DNA of 64,000 nt from Bacillota bacterium (GTDB lineage: Bacteria; Bacillota; Clostridia; Lachnospirales; Lachnospiraceae). The stretch is from assembly GCA_023458035.1 (NCBI GenBank), contig JAEXAX010000031.1, forward strand, positions 1 to 64,000, read 5' to 3'. This document shows, piece after piece, positions 42,688 to 51,030 of this stretch. The number at the start of each line of letters is the position of its first letter. Within the stretch, counting starts at the first letter, position 1. Under the pieces are notes generated by a model, which was not told the origin of the DNA, searched no databases, and was given only the letters and a program-made list of their open reading frames with translations. The position numbers and the translations under genes were made by a program.

Positions 42688-42741
42688 AAAAAACACATGT
42701 GATCCGGAGGAAAGTTTTGATTCGGGTCATATGTGTTTTTT
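42688..42741 (+). terminator. Terminator after the DUF1858 gene
   Basis: A run-of-A stem (42688-42702) pairs with TCATATGTGTTTTTT (42727-42741) with one G-U pair. Confidence 0.8.
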
Positions 42742-42773
42742 GATTATGGTAAATTTTTCCTGCAAAGAGGAGT

Positions 42774-42799
42774 CCCCGACTGTTGTACAACAGTCGGGG
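42774..42799. repeat. Perfect 26-bp palindrome
   Basis: The palindrome is centred on TTGTACAA with outer arms CCCCGAC and GTCGGGG. No T run follows on either strand. It lies in about 390 bases of A+T-rich non-coding DNA between DUF1858 and the pyrophosphatase. The rest of the gap contains a possible promoter TTGCTG (42974-42979), 18 bases, TAAGAT (42998-43003). Confidence 0.75.
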
Positions 42800-43076
42800 A
42801 GTTATGAAAAAAATTATGTATAGAAAGAACAAATGTGCTTTCTTACTCTAAAATAGTATATAAGACAAATGTGTCTAAAGTGTGAATAGAGCAGATAAAA
42901 TAGACAAAAAAATATTTTTATAATGGCTGTTTTAAGTAAAGATAAATAAAAGAGCAAAAAGCGGAAAAATAAGTTGCTGTATAGAGCGAAAAAATAGTAA
43001 GATATAAAAGAGTAACCATTTTTTGATGGCTGAGCGAAACATTGAAATAAATAGCCAAGAGCGGAAAGGTAACCTT

Positions 43077-44735
43077 ATGTTACATCGTGAAAATCAGGTC
43101 ATTGTGATCGGACATCGGAATCCGGATACGGACTCCATCTGTTCGGCCATTTCATATGCCTATTTAAAAAATCAGATTCGGAAAGGCGATGAGGTCTATG
43201 TACCGAAGCGAGCCGGCGAATTAAATGAAGAAACGACCTTTGTGTTGGAGCACTTTGGGGTGAAACAGCCGGAGCTGATCACCGATGTCGGAACACAGGT
43301 CAGAGATTTGGAAATATCGACCTTCAGCGGGGTGACACGTAAGTTGTCGCTGAAGAAGGCTTGGAATACTATGGAGGAAACAGGGAAGCAGACATTGGCG
43401 GTAACCGATGAGCGGGGACGCCTTGAGGGTGTCATCACACTGGAGGACATCGCTACTTCCTATATGAATATCTATGACAATGACACGTTGGCTGCCGCCA
43501 CCACGCCTTACCGAAATCTGGTGGAAACCATTGAAGGCGAGCTGGTAGTCGGAGACATCGAAGCCGTGGTGACCGGCGGCAAGGTGCTGATCGCCGCCGC
43601 CAATCCGGATCTGATGGAAAGCTATATCGGCGAGCAGGACATCGTCATTACCGGAAATCGGTATGAGTCTCAGCTCTGTGCCATCGAGATGGGAGCCGGC
43701 TGTGTTATCGTCTGTGAAGGGGCGCAGCCGTCAAAGACCATTCAGAAGCTGGCTGCGGAGCATCATTGTCATTTGATCTCGACTAAGTTTGATGCTTTTA
43801 CAGTGGCACGTCTGATTAATCAGAGCATACCGGTGTGTCACTTTATGCGGAGCCGAAACCTGACTACATTCAGGCCGGAGGATACGACCGATAAGATCAA
43901 GGAGATCATGGCGAAGAAGCGCTATCGTGACTTTCCGATTCTGAAGGAGGACGGCACCTATCTGGGCATGGTGTCCAGACGAAACCTTATTTCGCCTAAG
44001 CGTAAACAGGTCATTATCATGGATCATAATGAGATGTCGCAGGCGGTGCATAATATTCAGGAGGCAGAGATCCTGGAAATCATTGATCATCATCGGATCG
44101 GTACATTGGAAACAGTATCGCCGGTGTATTTCCGAAACCAGCCGGTCGGCTGCACATCGACCATCGTCTACCAGATGTTTATGGAACAGCAGGTGGAGAT
44201 CCCGACGCATATTGCAGGTCTTTTGTGCTCGGCCATTTTGTCGGATACTCTATTGTTTCGTTCCCCGACCTGTACGCCGATTGATGAGGCGGCAGCCAAA
44301 TATCTGGCGGTCATAGCCGGGATCGATCCGCAGGAATATGCCGGACAGATGTTCCATGCCGGAAGTAATCTGTCACATAAGAGTGCCAATGAAATTTTCC
44401 TGCAGGATTTCAAGAAGTTTACCATTCAGGAGCTGGATTTCGGCGTCGGTCAGATTAATTCGATGAGTGAAGAGGAGCTGGAGGATATTCTGAAGAAACT
44501 GCTTCCGTATCTGGAACAGGCCAGAACCGAGCAGAACGTGGAGATGCTGTTCTTCATGCTGACGAATATCTTGGATAAAAGTACCATGTTGTTATACGCC
44601 GGTGCCGGTGCGGCCGAGCTGGTCAGAAATGCCTTCGGTATCGAGGGGGGGCCGGAATCTGCTCTGCTGCCGGGAGTAGTATCGCGTAAAAAACAGCTGA
44701 TTCCGCAGTTTGCGATCGAGCTGCAGGGAGAATAG
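43077..44735 (+). CDS. Manganese-dependent inorganic pyrophosphatase with CBS and DRTGG domains
   Basis: The start ATG 43077 has AAGGT 6 bases upstream and opens directly into the conserved NQVIVIGHRNPDTDSICSAI. An ATG at 43026 would add 17 residues. The product is 552 residues. The N-terminal DHH part contains Mn ligands (GHRNPDTDS). Two CBS domains with a DRTGG domain between them (about 70-300) regulate by adenine nucleotides. The rest of DHH (IDHHRIG) and DHHA2 domains follow. It hydrolyses pyrophosphate. Confidence 0.9.
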   Translation: MLHRENQVIVIGHRNPDTDSICSAISYAYLKNQIRKGDEVYVPKRAGELNEETTFVLEHFGVKQPELITDVGTQVRDLEISTFSGVTRKLSLKKAWNTMEETGKQTLAVTDERGRLEGVITLEDIATSYMNIYDNDTLAAATTPYRNLVETIEGELVVGDIEAVVTGGKVLIAAANPDLMESYIGEQDIVITGNRYESQLCAIEMGAGCVIVCEGAQPSKTIQKLAAEHHCHLISTKFDAFTVARLINQSIPVCHFMRSRNLTTFRPEDTTDKIKEIMAKKRYRDFPILKEDGTYLGMVSRRNLISPKRKQVIIMDHNEMSQAVHNIQEAEILEIIDHHRIGTLETVSPVYFRNQPVGCTSTIVYQMFMEQQVEIPTHIAGLLCSAILSDTLLFRSPTCTPIDEAAAKYLAVIAGIDPQEYAGQMFHAGSNLSHKSANEIFLQDFKKFTIQELDFGVGQINSMSEEELEDILKKLLPYLEQARTEQNVEMLFFMLTNILDKSTMLLYAGAGAAELVRNAFGIEGGPESALLPGVVSRKKQLIPQFAIELQGE

Positions 44736-44737
44736 AT

Positions 44738-45358
44738 ATGGCTAAGAAACAATGGAAGCCCGGTAATATGCTGTATCCGCTGCCGGCTGTAATGGTCAGC
44801 TGCGGCGAGGCCGGTACGGATGCCAATATTATCACCATAGCCTGGGCCGGTACGGTTTGTACCAATCCTCCTATGGTTTCGATCTCTGTTCGTCCGGAGC
44901 GCCATTCCTATGCCCTGATCAAGAGGACGGGGGACTTCGTTATCAATTTGGTGGGGCGTTCTTTGGTGCGGCAGATGGACTTTTGCGGCGTACGCTCGGG
45001 ACGGGATATGGATAAATTTGCCGAATGCCGCCTGACAGAAGGGCGCTGGGAGGCGACTGCCGCTCCATTTATTGAAGAGAGTCCGGTAAATATCGGCGCC
45101 CGGGTGACTCAGGTGATTGAAGCCGGGAGCCATCATATTTTTCTGGCAGAGGTGACAGCCGTTCAGGTGGATGACAGCCTGCTTGATGAACGTGACAGGC
45201 TGATATTGGAGCGCGCCGGTCTGGTGGCCTATAACCACGGTCGTTATCACGCTTTGGGTAAGGAGCTGGGGACCTTCGGCTTTTCGGTGGCGAAAAAGAA
45301 GAGGGCTGTTTTACATAAAGAAGGAAAAAAACATGGCAGACAAAAAAAGAAATCATGA
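44738..45358 (+). CDS. Flavin reductase family protein
   Basis: 206 residues. FMN-binding split-barrel features: KPGNMLYPLPAVMVSCGE, ITIAWAGTVCTNPPMVSISV and RTGDFVINL. Members reduce flavin with NAD(P)H or act on small electron carriers. The basic Lys-rich C-terminus overlaps the next gene by 26 bases. It lies two bases after the pyrophosphatase stop. Confidence 0.88.
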   Translation: MAKKQWKPGNMLYPLPAVMVSCGEAGTDANIITIAWAGTVCTNPPMVSISVRPERHSYALIKRTGDFVINLVGRSLVRQMDFCGVRSGRDMDKFAECRLTEGRWEATAAPFIEESPVNIGARVTQVIEAGSHHIFLAEVTAVQVDDSLLDERDRLILERAGLVAYNHGRYHALGKELGTFGFSVAKKKRAVLHKEGKKHGRQKKKS

Positions 45359-46580
45359 TTCCGGCAAGGTTCGGCAGATCGAGCTGGATCCGAACCGAGC
45401 CAGGAGAATCCGGGAGCATCACAAAGACAGTATATTGAAACAGGAAAGGCGAAGACGGCAGCGGCGCAGGAAGCGGAACCGCTTACTGATCATCCTTTTG
45501 GTTTTGGCGGTCATCATCGGTATCGGCTATCTGATCTGGCAGAAGCAGCGTACCTACCACAGCCTGACAGTGAAGAGCAGTCTAATGCAGGAAGACCAGG
45601 CATCCGCCGGTTATCGGCTGTTTGACGGTCGTTTATTGAAGATCGGTTCGGACGGGGTCACCTTTATGAGCATAGAGGGAGATGTTATCTGGAAGGAAAG
45701 CTATTCGATCCAGAACCCAATGGTGGATGTGAACGGACAGTATGCCGTTATAGCCGGCAAGGATGACACCCAGGTGCTGCTGTATAATTTAAAGGGCAAG
45801 GCGACGGAGATCAAAACGACCTTGCCGGTCAGCAAGGTACGGGTATCGGATACCGGCATGCTGGCGGTGATCATGGCGGATGAGCAGGTTTCCTGGATTC
45901 GAGTGTATAATGAACAGGGTGAGATGGTAGCCGAAAGCAAAAGCACCCTGACAGGCAGCGGCTATCCGGTCGATGTGGCAATCAGCGCCGACGGCTTGAA
46001 GCTGATGGTAGCCTATCATTCGATCGCTAAGCAGGCTCTGCGTTCGCAGGTAGCCTTTTATCAGTTCGGCAGCGCCGGCAAAACAGAGGTGGATAATCTG
46101 GTCAGCGGCACAGAGTATCGGGAACATGTGGTTCCTGAGGTGCGTTTTTTAAATAACGCTCAGGCGTTGGCCCTGAGGGATGACGGTTTCAGCACCTTTG
46201 AAGGGTCTCAGATTCCGATTCAGAAAGCGAATATTGAAGTGGAAAACGAAATTGAGGCGATCTGCTATGATGACAGTCGGGTGGTCGTGCTGACAGGGAC
46301 AAAAGCAGAAAACGGGAAGCAGTATCAGGCAGTGGTCTATGACATGGCCGGCCGGGAAAAGAAACGCTTCGCAGTAAACGGCCGATATACAAGCTGCCAG
46401 TTGATTGACGGCAAGCTGGTGATGGTCAGAGAAAATACTCTGACAGTCATGACGCTGGACGGGAAGGTGCGCTTCAGCGGTGATTACAGCAGTCCGATCC
46501 GTTCTATCTTTGCTGGCAAAGGAGCCTATTCCTATGTTATAATCGGAGAAAATACGATCGACCATGTGAAGCTGAAATAA
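45333..46580 (+). CDS. DUF5711 family membrane-anchored beta-propeller protein
   Basis: 415 residues. A very basic N-terminus (RRRRQRRRKRNR, about 40-50) precedes one membrane helix (about 52-68); the rest is extracellular and made of repeated blades (KLRVSDTGMLAVIMAD-like, ISADGLKLMVAY). I recognise the DUF5711 pattern; its role is unknown. It stands with CvpA and the TPR/AAA gene, a combination I believe recurs in Lachnospiraceae, possibly an envelope or division-linked unit. Confidence 0.82.
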   Translation: MADKKRNHDSGKVRQIELDPNRARRIREHHKDSILKQERRRRQRRRKRNRLLIILLVLAVIIGIGYLIWQKQRTYHSLTVKSSLMQEDQASAGYRLFDGRLLKIGSDGVTFMSIEGDVIWKESYSIQNPMVDVNGQYAVIAGKDDTQVLLYNLKGKATEIKTTLPVSKVRVSDTGMLAVIMADEQVSWIRVYNEQGEMVAESKSTLTGSGYPVDVAISADGLKLMVAYHSIAKQALRSQVAFYQFGSAGKTEVDNLVSGTEYREHVVPEVRFLNNAQALALRDDGFSTFEGSQIPIQKANIEVENEIEAICYDDSRVVVLTGTKAENGKQYQAVVYDMAGREKKRFAVNGRYTSCQLIDGKLVMVRENTLTVMTLDGKVRFSGDYSSPIRSIFAGKGAYSYVIIGENTIDHVKLK

Positions 46581-46611
46581 CAGCGGAAGCAATCGCAGAT
46601 GGAGAATGAAT

Positions 46612-47334
46612 ATGAATTGGTTAACCGTTTTGGTGGTTATCCTGTTGGTGGCCAGCACGCTTTGGGGCTTTCGACAGGGTTTGATGAAAAAGGTGGTTTC
46701 GTTGGTATGGCTGATCCTATCCTTAATACTGGTCAGCCTGCTGATGCCGCAGACGTCAAAAATATTGCGGGAACAGACCGGACTGCACGGCTATGTATCG
46801 GAGAGGGCGACGGCTTATCTGACTAAACGTAGTCTGGAAAAAGCACAGCAGTCGGGCATGCCGGTCAATCCGACTACAGTTTTTGAGTGGCAGGATGCGG
46901 TCAGGGACATGGATTTGCCGGCGCTGATTGATTGGGTATTGCAGTCAAAGTCGAGCGAGGGCTTAAATGGTTTGAAGAGCGGACGTAGTCTACAGCGGTT
47001 TGCCGGGGACTATATCGCAGATATTACGGTTAATGTCTGCGGCTTCCTGCTGGCATTTATTCTGGTAGCCACTCTGCTTCGATTATTGTTACTGGCGATC
47101 AATCTGATCGATAAACTGCCGGTGATCAAGACCTTGAATCATCTGGGCGGTGCCGGACTGGGCCTGCTCCAGGGATTGCTGTTGATCTGGCTGCTGGGGC
47201 TGATCGTGACAGCGGCTACCGGAACGAGTTGGGGACAACTACTGCAGCAGCAGATCAGTGAAAGCCCGATTCTGCGGTTTATTAATGAAAACAATATATT
47301 GTTGCGGTTTGTCATCAATATCAAATTAATGTAG
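46612..47334 (+). CDS. CvpA-like membrane protein
   Basis: 240 residues from ATG 46612, 7 bases after GGAG; the ATG at 46606 is too close. Four membrane helices (about 3-20, 25-43, 140-170, 185-210) with a soluble insertion between helices 2 and 3. WGFRQGLMKKVVSLVWLI is typical of the CvpA family, known for colicin V production and envelope stress tolerance. No bacteriocin gene is nearby. Confidence 0.8.
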   Translation: MNWLTVLVVILLVASTLWGFRQGLMKKVVSLVWLILSLILVSLLMPQTSKILREQTGLHGYVSERATAYLTKRSLEKAQQSGMPVNPTTVFEWQDAVRDMDLPALIDWVLQSKSSEGLNGLKSGRSLQRFAGDYIADITVNVCGFLLAFILVATLLRLLLLAINLIDKLPVIKTLNHLGGAGLGLLQGLLLIWLLGLIVTAATGTSWGQLLQQQISESPILRFINENNILLRFVINIKLM

Positions 47335-47348
47335 AAGGAGTGAACGAA

Positions 47349-49943
47349 GTGGATAAGAACGAATATAAGGTACGGTTGGAGGAGATCAAAGCTTTCTTTG
47401 AAAAAAAACAGTACCATAGTGCTCTCGGCCTGGTGCAGACCATCAATTGGCAGAAGGTAAAAAATGCCAGGGTTCTCTGTATGGTAGCCGATATTTACAG
47501 TGAAAACGGGCAGTTTGGCAAAGCTGAGGCGATCTTGAATATAGCCGAGGAGCGCGGCGGTTCCCCGAAGGAAGTACTCTATCGTTTGACCAGGGTAGCA
47601 GTAGATCGAAAGGATTTTGAGACCGCTCTGGAGCGGCATCGCCGGTTCACCAAGGTCTACAGTGAGGATAACAGAAAATATCTGTTGAAGTTTTTTATTC
47701 ACAGGGCGCAAGGAGCTTCGGTGACAGAATTGATTGAAATTCTGGAGCCGTATCGCCATCTGGAAGCGCCGGAGCAGCGCTGGCTTTATACGCTGGCCAC
47801 ACTCTATAAGCAGGCAGGTCAGGAGAATAAGGCGGTCGCTCTTTGCGACGAAATCTTTTTATGGTTTCATGACGGCGAATATGTGATCAAAGCGCTGGAA
47901 TTGAAGAAGAGATTTAATTCACTGACCGATGCCCAACAGAGATTATTAAATGACAGCGCCGAGGAAGAGCCGGAAGAGGATGAAGATATCGACTACACCA
48001 GTGCGGATGGCCTGGTGGCGGAGCTTGGCGAGGGTTGGAAGAATCAGCTGGCTGCGGATGTGCGTGAGCTGACGGAACCGGTACTGAAAAATCGACTGAA
48101 CGAGGAAACATTCAACGAGGAAGATCACGATGTGGGCTCCGGCTTCAGTCAGTTTGAGATCGATCTGACAAACCATGAAGCGGGAGCAGCTGATGCGTCG
48201 GCGGTAGGAACTCAGACGGAAGAGGACGATCAGATTCCGGGGCAGATGAGTATCGATCAGATGATCGCCAATATTCAAAAGCATAAGCTGGAGCAGGAAA
48301 GAGCCAGACAGGAAGCGGAACGGCTGGCGCGTGAGGCCAGAGAACGTTTGCAGGCCGAGATGGAGCAGGTGCGGGCCGATATTGATGAAATTGATCAGCA
48401 GATCGGTAGTCATGAGGAGGCCATCGTGCAACTGCGCGGTGAAAAGAAGAGGCTGGAAGAAGCGCTGGATGAGCTGATGACCAGAGAACTGCCGGTGGTA
48501 ACAGTGACGGCATCGCGGCAGACGGAAGCTGAAGATGCAGACGAGGTGCATGCGCCGGAAAGCAAGACTGTTGAAGACATTGAAGCGGTTGAAGAGGCGG
48601 AAGCAGTTGAAGAAGAATTAGCGGCAGCAGGGACTGACGAGGAGGAAGAAGCAGTAGAAGCAGCCGACGCAGCTGAAGAAGCGGTCGAAGAAACGGAAGA
48701 AGCAGCCGACGAAACGGAAGCTGAGTCGGTGACGGAGGGCGCCGCTGTTCTGCAAGAAGCGCAAGGTGTGGACACCGCGCTGCCAAAGATCAATAATCCG
48801 TTTGTTAAGAGCGATCATATTGCCGAGATCGCGGCCCGCCTGGAACAGAGATTCGGCGGCACGGCAGAAACGCCGGTCGGTTCGGCTGTGACCGAGTCCG
48901 GTGTCGATGTTTCACTGGTGGCGCAGGCATTACAGGAGGAAGAAACCAAATCCCGCCTGCAAGCTGAACAGCTGGCGGCTGTTCCTAAGGTTGCTTCGGA
49001 AGCTGAACAAATGGAAGCTGAACAAACGGACGGAGAACTGAAATCGCTGGCTCAGCTGCGTGATTCAACTGATCAGATGCTGGCTGATATCGAAACGGAT
49101 GTGTTGTCGCACACACAGGAAATCAGACTCGGCCGGCGTGGAGAAAAGAAGGATCTGGTCGCACCCATCGGTGTGAAAAACGGTGAAGAGGTAACGCCGT
49201 TGACCGAAGAGCAGAAGCGGACTCTGGGCTATTTCGGACCGGTACAGGGGATTCCGGAGCAGGTGGCGACCGTGCTGGATGAGATCCATAAGCGTGGGTT
49301 AGACGCCAAAACATCCTCCCGCGGAAATATCATCGTGATGGGACGTCAGGGCAGCGGAAAGACCACCTTGGCTGTCAATGTCCTAAAAGCCATCGAACAA
49401 GAGAAAGGTAATACAAACTCGCCGCTACGGGTGGCTACAATCGATGCCAAGTGGCTGAATGAAAACGATGTGGCAGCTACCATTGATCAAATCGCCGGCG
49501 GCGGTCTGATCATTGAACGAGCCAGTGAGTTGGATGATTCTACTATCGAAGCTCTGGCAGCCGGTCTGGGTATGAGAACGGACGGGTTGACAGTTATTCT
49601 TGAGGATAATAAGAAGGATATTGCACGACTGATGGAGCGGAATGAAGAATTTGCTCATCGCTTTACCTCACAGATCGTGGTACCGGTATTTTCCAACCAT
49701 GAGCTGGTATCCTTCGGTCGTACTTATGCGCTCGAGCAGGGCTATGTGATCGAAGACAAGGCCATGCTGGAGCTATACAGTCTGGTCGGAGATATGCAGC
49801 GTGACGGTCATCCGGTAACGGTCAATGATGTGAAAGAGGTGATGGATGAGGCGATCGAGCACGCCAGTCGCTTCAGATTATTCAAGAAGAGAAAAACAGA
49901 TAAGGACGGCTTTGTCATTTTAACCGAGAATGATTTTGAATAA
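47349..49943 (+). CDS. TPR / coiled-coil / AAA-like protein with degenerate Walker B
   Basis: GTG 47349 lies 8 bases after AAGGAG. The product is 864 residues: TPR-like repeats (about 5-195), an acidic unstructured part, a coiled coil (about 300-370), a second very Glu/Ala-rich low-complexity tract (about 390-465) and a C-terminal CbxX/SpoVK-type AAA domain (about 600-850). Walker A is GRQGSGKTT (665-673). Walker B, expected as IDEA, reads IERA (Glu723, Arg724), so the catalytic Glu is missing; the arginine region AHRF remains. It probably binds ATP without turnover. Function unknown; it follows CvpA directly. Confidence 0.8.
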   Translation: MDKNEYKVRLEEIKAFFEKKQYHSALGLVQTINWQKVKNARVLCMVADIYSENGQFGKAEAILNIAEERGGSPKEVLYRLTRVAVDRKDFETALERHRRFTKVYSEDNRKYLLKFFIHRAQGASVTELIEILEPYRHLEAPEQRWLYTLATLYKQAGQENKAVALCDEIFLWFHDGEYVIKALELKKRFNSLTDAQQRLLNDSAEEEPEEDEDIDYTSADGLVAELGEGWKNQLAADVRELTEPVLKNRLNEETFNEEDHDVGSGFSQFEIDLTNHEAGAADASAVGTQTEEDDQIPGQMSIDQMIANIQKHKLEQERARQEAERLAREARERLQAEMEQVRADIDEIDQQIGSHEEAIVQLRGEKKRLEEALDELMTRELPVVTVTASRQTEAEDADEVHAPESKTVEDIEAVEEAEAVEEELAAAGTDEEEEAVEAADAAEEAVEETEEAADETEAESVTEGAAVLQEAQGVDTALPKINNPFVKSDHIAEIAARLEQRFGGTAETPVGSAVTESGVDVSLVAQALQEEETKSRLQAEQLAAVPKVASEAEQMEAEQTDGELKSLAQLRDSTDQMLADIETDVLSHTQEIRLGRRGEKKDLVAPIGVKNGEEVTPLTEEQKRTLGYFGPVQGIPEQVATVLDEIHKRGLDAKTSSRGNIIVMGRQGSGKTTLAVNVLKAIEQEKGNTNSPLRVATIDAKWLNENDVAATIDQIAGGGLIIERASELDDSTIEALAAGLGMRTDGLTVILEDNKKDIARLMERNEEFAHRFTSQIVVPVFSNHELVSFGRTYALEQGYVIEDKAMLELYSLVGDMQRDGHPVTVNDVKEVMDEAIEHASRFRLFKKRKTDKDGFVILTENDFE

Positions 49944-49960
49944 GCCGGGAGGAAAACAGG

Positions 49961-50983
49961 ATGACAAAAAAAGGAGAAGAGCGGAAGAGGATACTTGTCC
50001 GTTCGCTTAAGATCGGAGTGGGCAGTGCCGTTTCGATTTGGATTGCCACCCTGCTACAGTTGGATTTTGCTATGTCGGCCGGCATCGTGACTTTGTTGTC
50101 GGTGGTCAGCACCAAGTGGGACACCTTGAAACTATTAGGAGCCAGAATCGTATCATTCTGGCTCTCTGTCTTAGTGATATATCTGCTGTTCCAGACCATT
50201 CATAGTCCGTGGATCGCATATGCGCTGTATATCTTTATTTTGGTGTTGTGCAGCAATCTGGTGGATTGGGGCAGCACGGTATCGGTCAATGCCGTCATCG
50301 GTACGCATTTTATGACCAAGATGGACTTTAGCTACCATTTTATTTTCAATGAGTTTATAATGATGTTTCTCGGTGCGGCGGTTGCCATGCTGTTGAATTT
50401 ATGGCAGGGAAATCGCAGTTTGCGCCGGCGGCTGGATGATGATGTGATTTATATTGAAGGCTGTCTGCAGCGTATTTTTTCGGAGATGGCCGGGTACCTG
50501 CTGCATGAGCGCATTCCGAAGAATGTGTGGCAGGACATTATTGACCTGGAGCATCATCTGGAACGGGCTATTGCGGATGCCTTTATGTATCGCGGAAATG
50601 CCTTTTCGGTTCACGCCGACTATTATGTACATTATATCGAGATGCGTATCCGTCAGTCCGGTTTGCTGCACAACCTGCATTACGAGGTCAAGGCCATCCG
50701 TGAATCAAAGGAAGAGGCCGATCGTCTGGCGGACTGTCTGCTGGCCATTCGTGAGCAGATCACTCGTTATGAGGAGGTGGAGCGCAATATCGGCCTGGTC
50801 AGTGATATGCTGGCAGAGGCCAGACGGGAACGTTTGCCGGTGACCGGTGAAGAGCTGGATAACCGAATCCGCTATTATCATATCTTGAAGGATCTTGAGG
50901 ATTTTGTGATCTATAAAAAACGTTTTCTGGCAATGCTGACACCGATCCATAAGGAAATCTATTGGAAACATCGCTACGATTGA
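49961..50983 (+). CDS. FUSC/ArAE-type membrane protein (aromatic acid exporter-like)
   Basis: 340 residues. Five or six N-terminal helices (about 10-150) have the family pattern KIGVGSAVSIWIATLLQLDFA and SAGIVTLLSVVSTKWDTLK. The C-terminal helical cytosolic part (about 155-340) has the DIIDLEHHLERAIADAF heptads. Proposed exporters of aromatic acids; the substrate is unknown. Its stop codon is the first triplet of the shared hairpin terminator. Confidence 0.85.
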   Translation: MTKKGEERKRILVRSLKIGVGSAVSIWIATLLQLDFAMSAGIVTLLSVVSTKWDTLKLLGARIVSFWLSVLVIYLLFQTIHSPWIAYALYIFILVLCSNLVDWGSTVSVNAVIGTHFMTKMDFSYHFIFNEFIMMFLGAAVAMLLNLWQGNRSLRRRLDDDVIYIEGCLQRIFSEMAGYLLHERIPKNVWQDIIDLEHHLERAIADAFMYRGNAFSVHADYYVHYIEMRIRQSGLLHNLHYEVKAIRESKEEADRLADCLLAIREQITRYEEVERNIGLVSDMLAEARRERLPVTGEELDNRIRYYHILKDLEDFVIYKKRFLAMLTPIHKEIYWKHRYD

Positions 50984-51030
50984 TCAAAAGATGCCCTGCG
51001 CGGGTAACCGCGCAGGGCATCTTTTGATCA
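50981..51030. terminator. Perfect 23-bp hairpin with GTAA loop shared by two convergent genes
   Basis: 50981-51003 is exactly complementary to 51008-51030, with tetraloop GTAA (a GNRA loop in RNA). The stop codons of the FUSC gene (50981-50983) and the MATE gene (51030-51028) are the outermost bases of the stem. CTTTT near the end of each arm gives a T-rich end in both directions. Confidence 0.9.

Noticed and set aside
46606..46611. Upstream ATG starts for CvpA, GNAT (38490), DUF1858 (42427) and TadE (60442)
   Set aside because: Each lies only 1-3 bases after its Shine-Dalgarno; the next start codon has 5-8 bases.
48410..48818. Several long minus-strand frames opposite the TPR/AAA gene
   Set aside because: They are shadows of the Glu/Ala-rich tract on the plus strand (Ser/Leu-rich translations, no starts).
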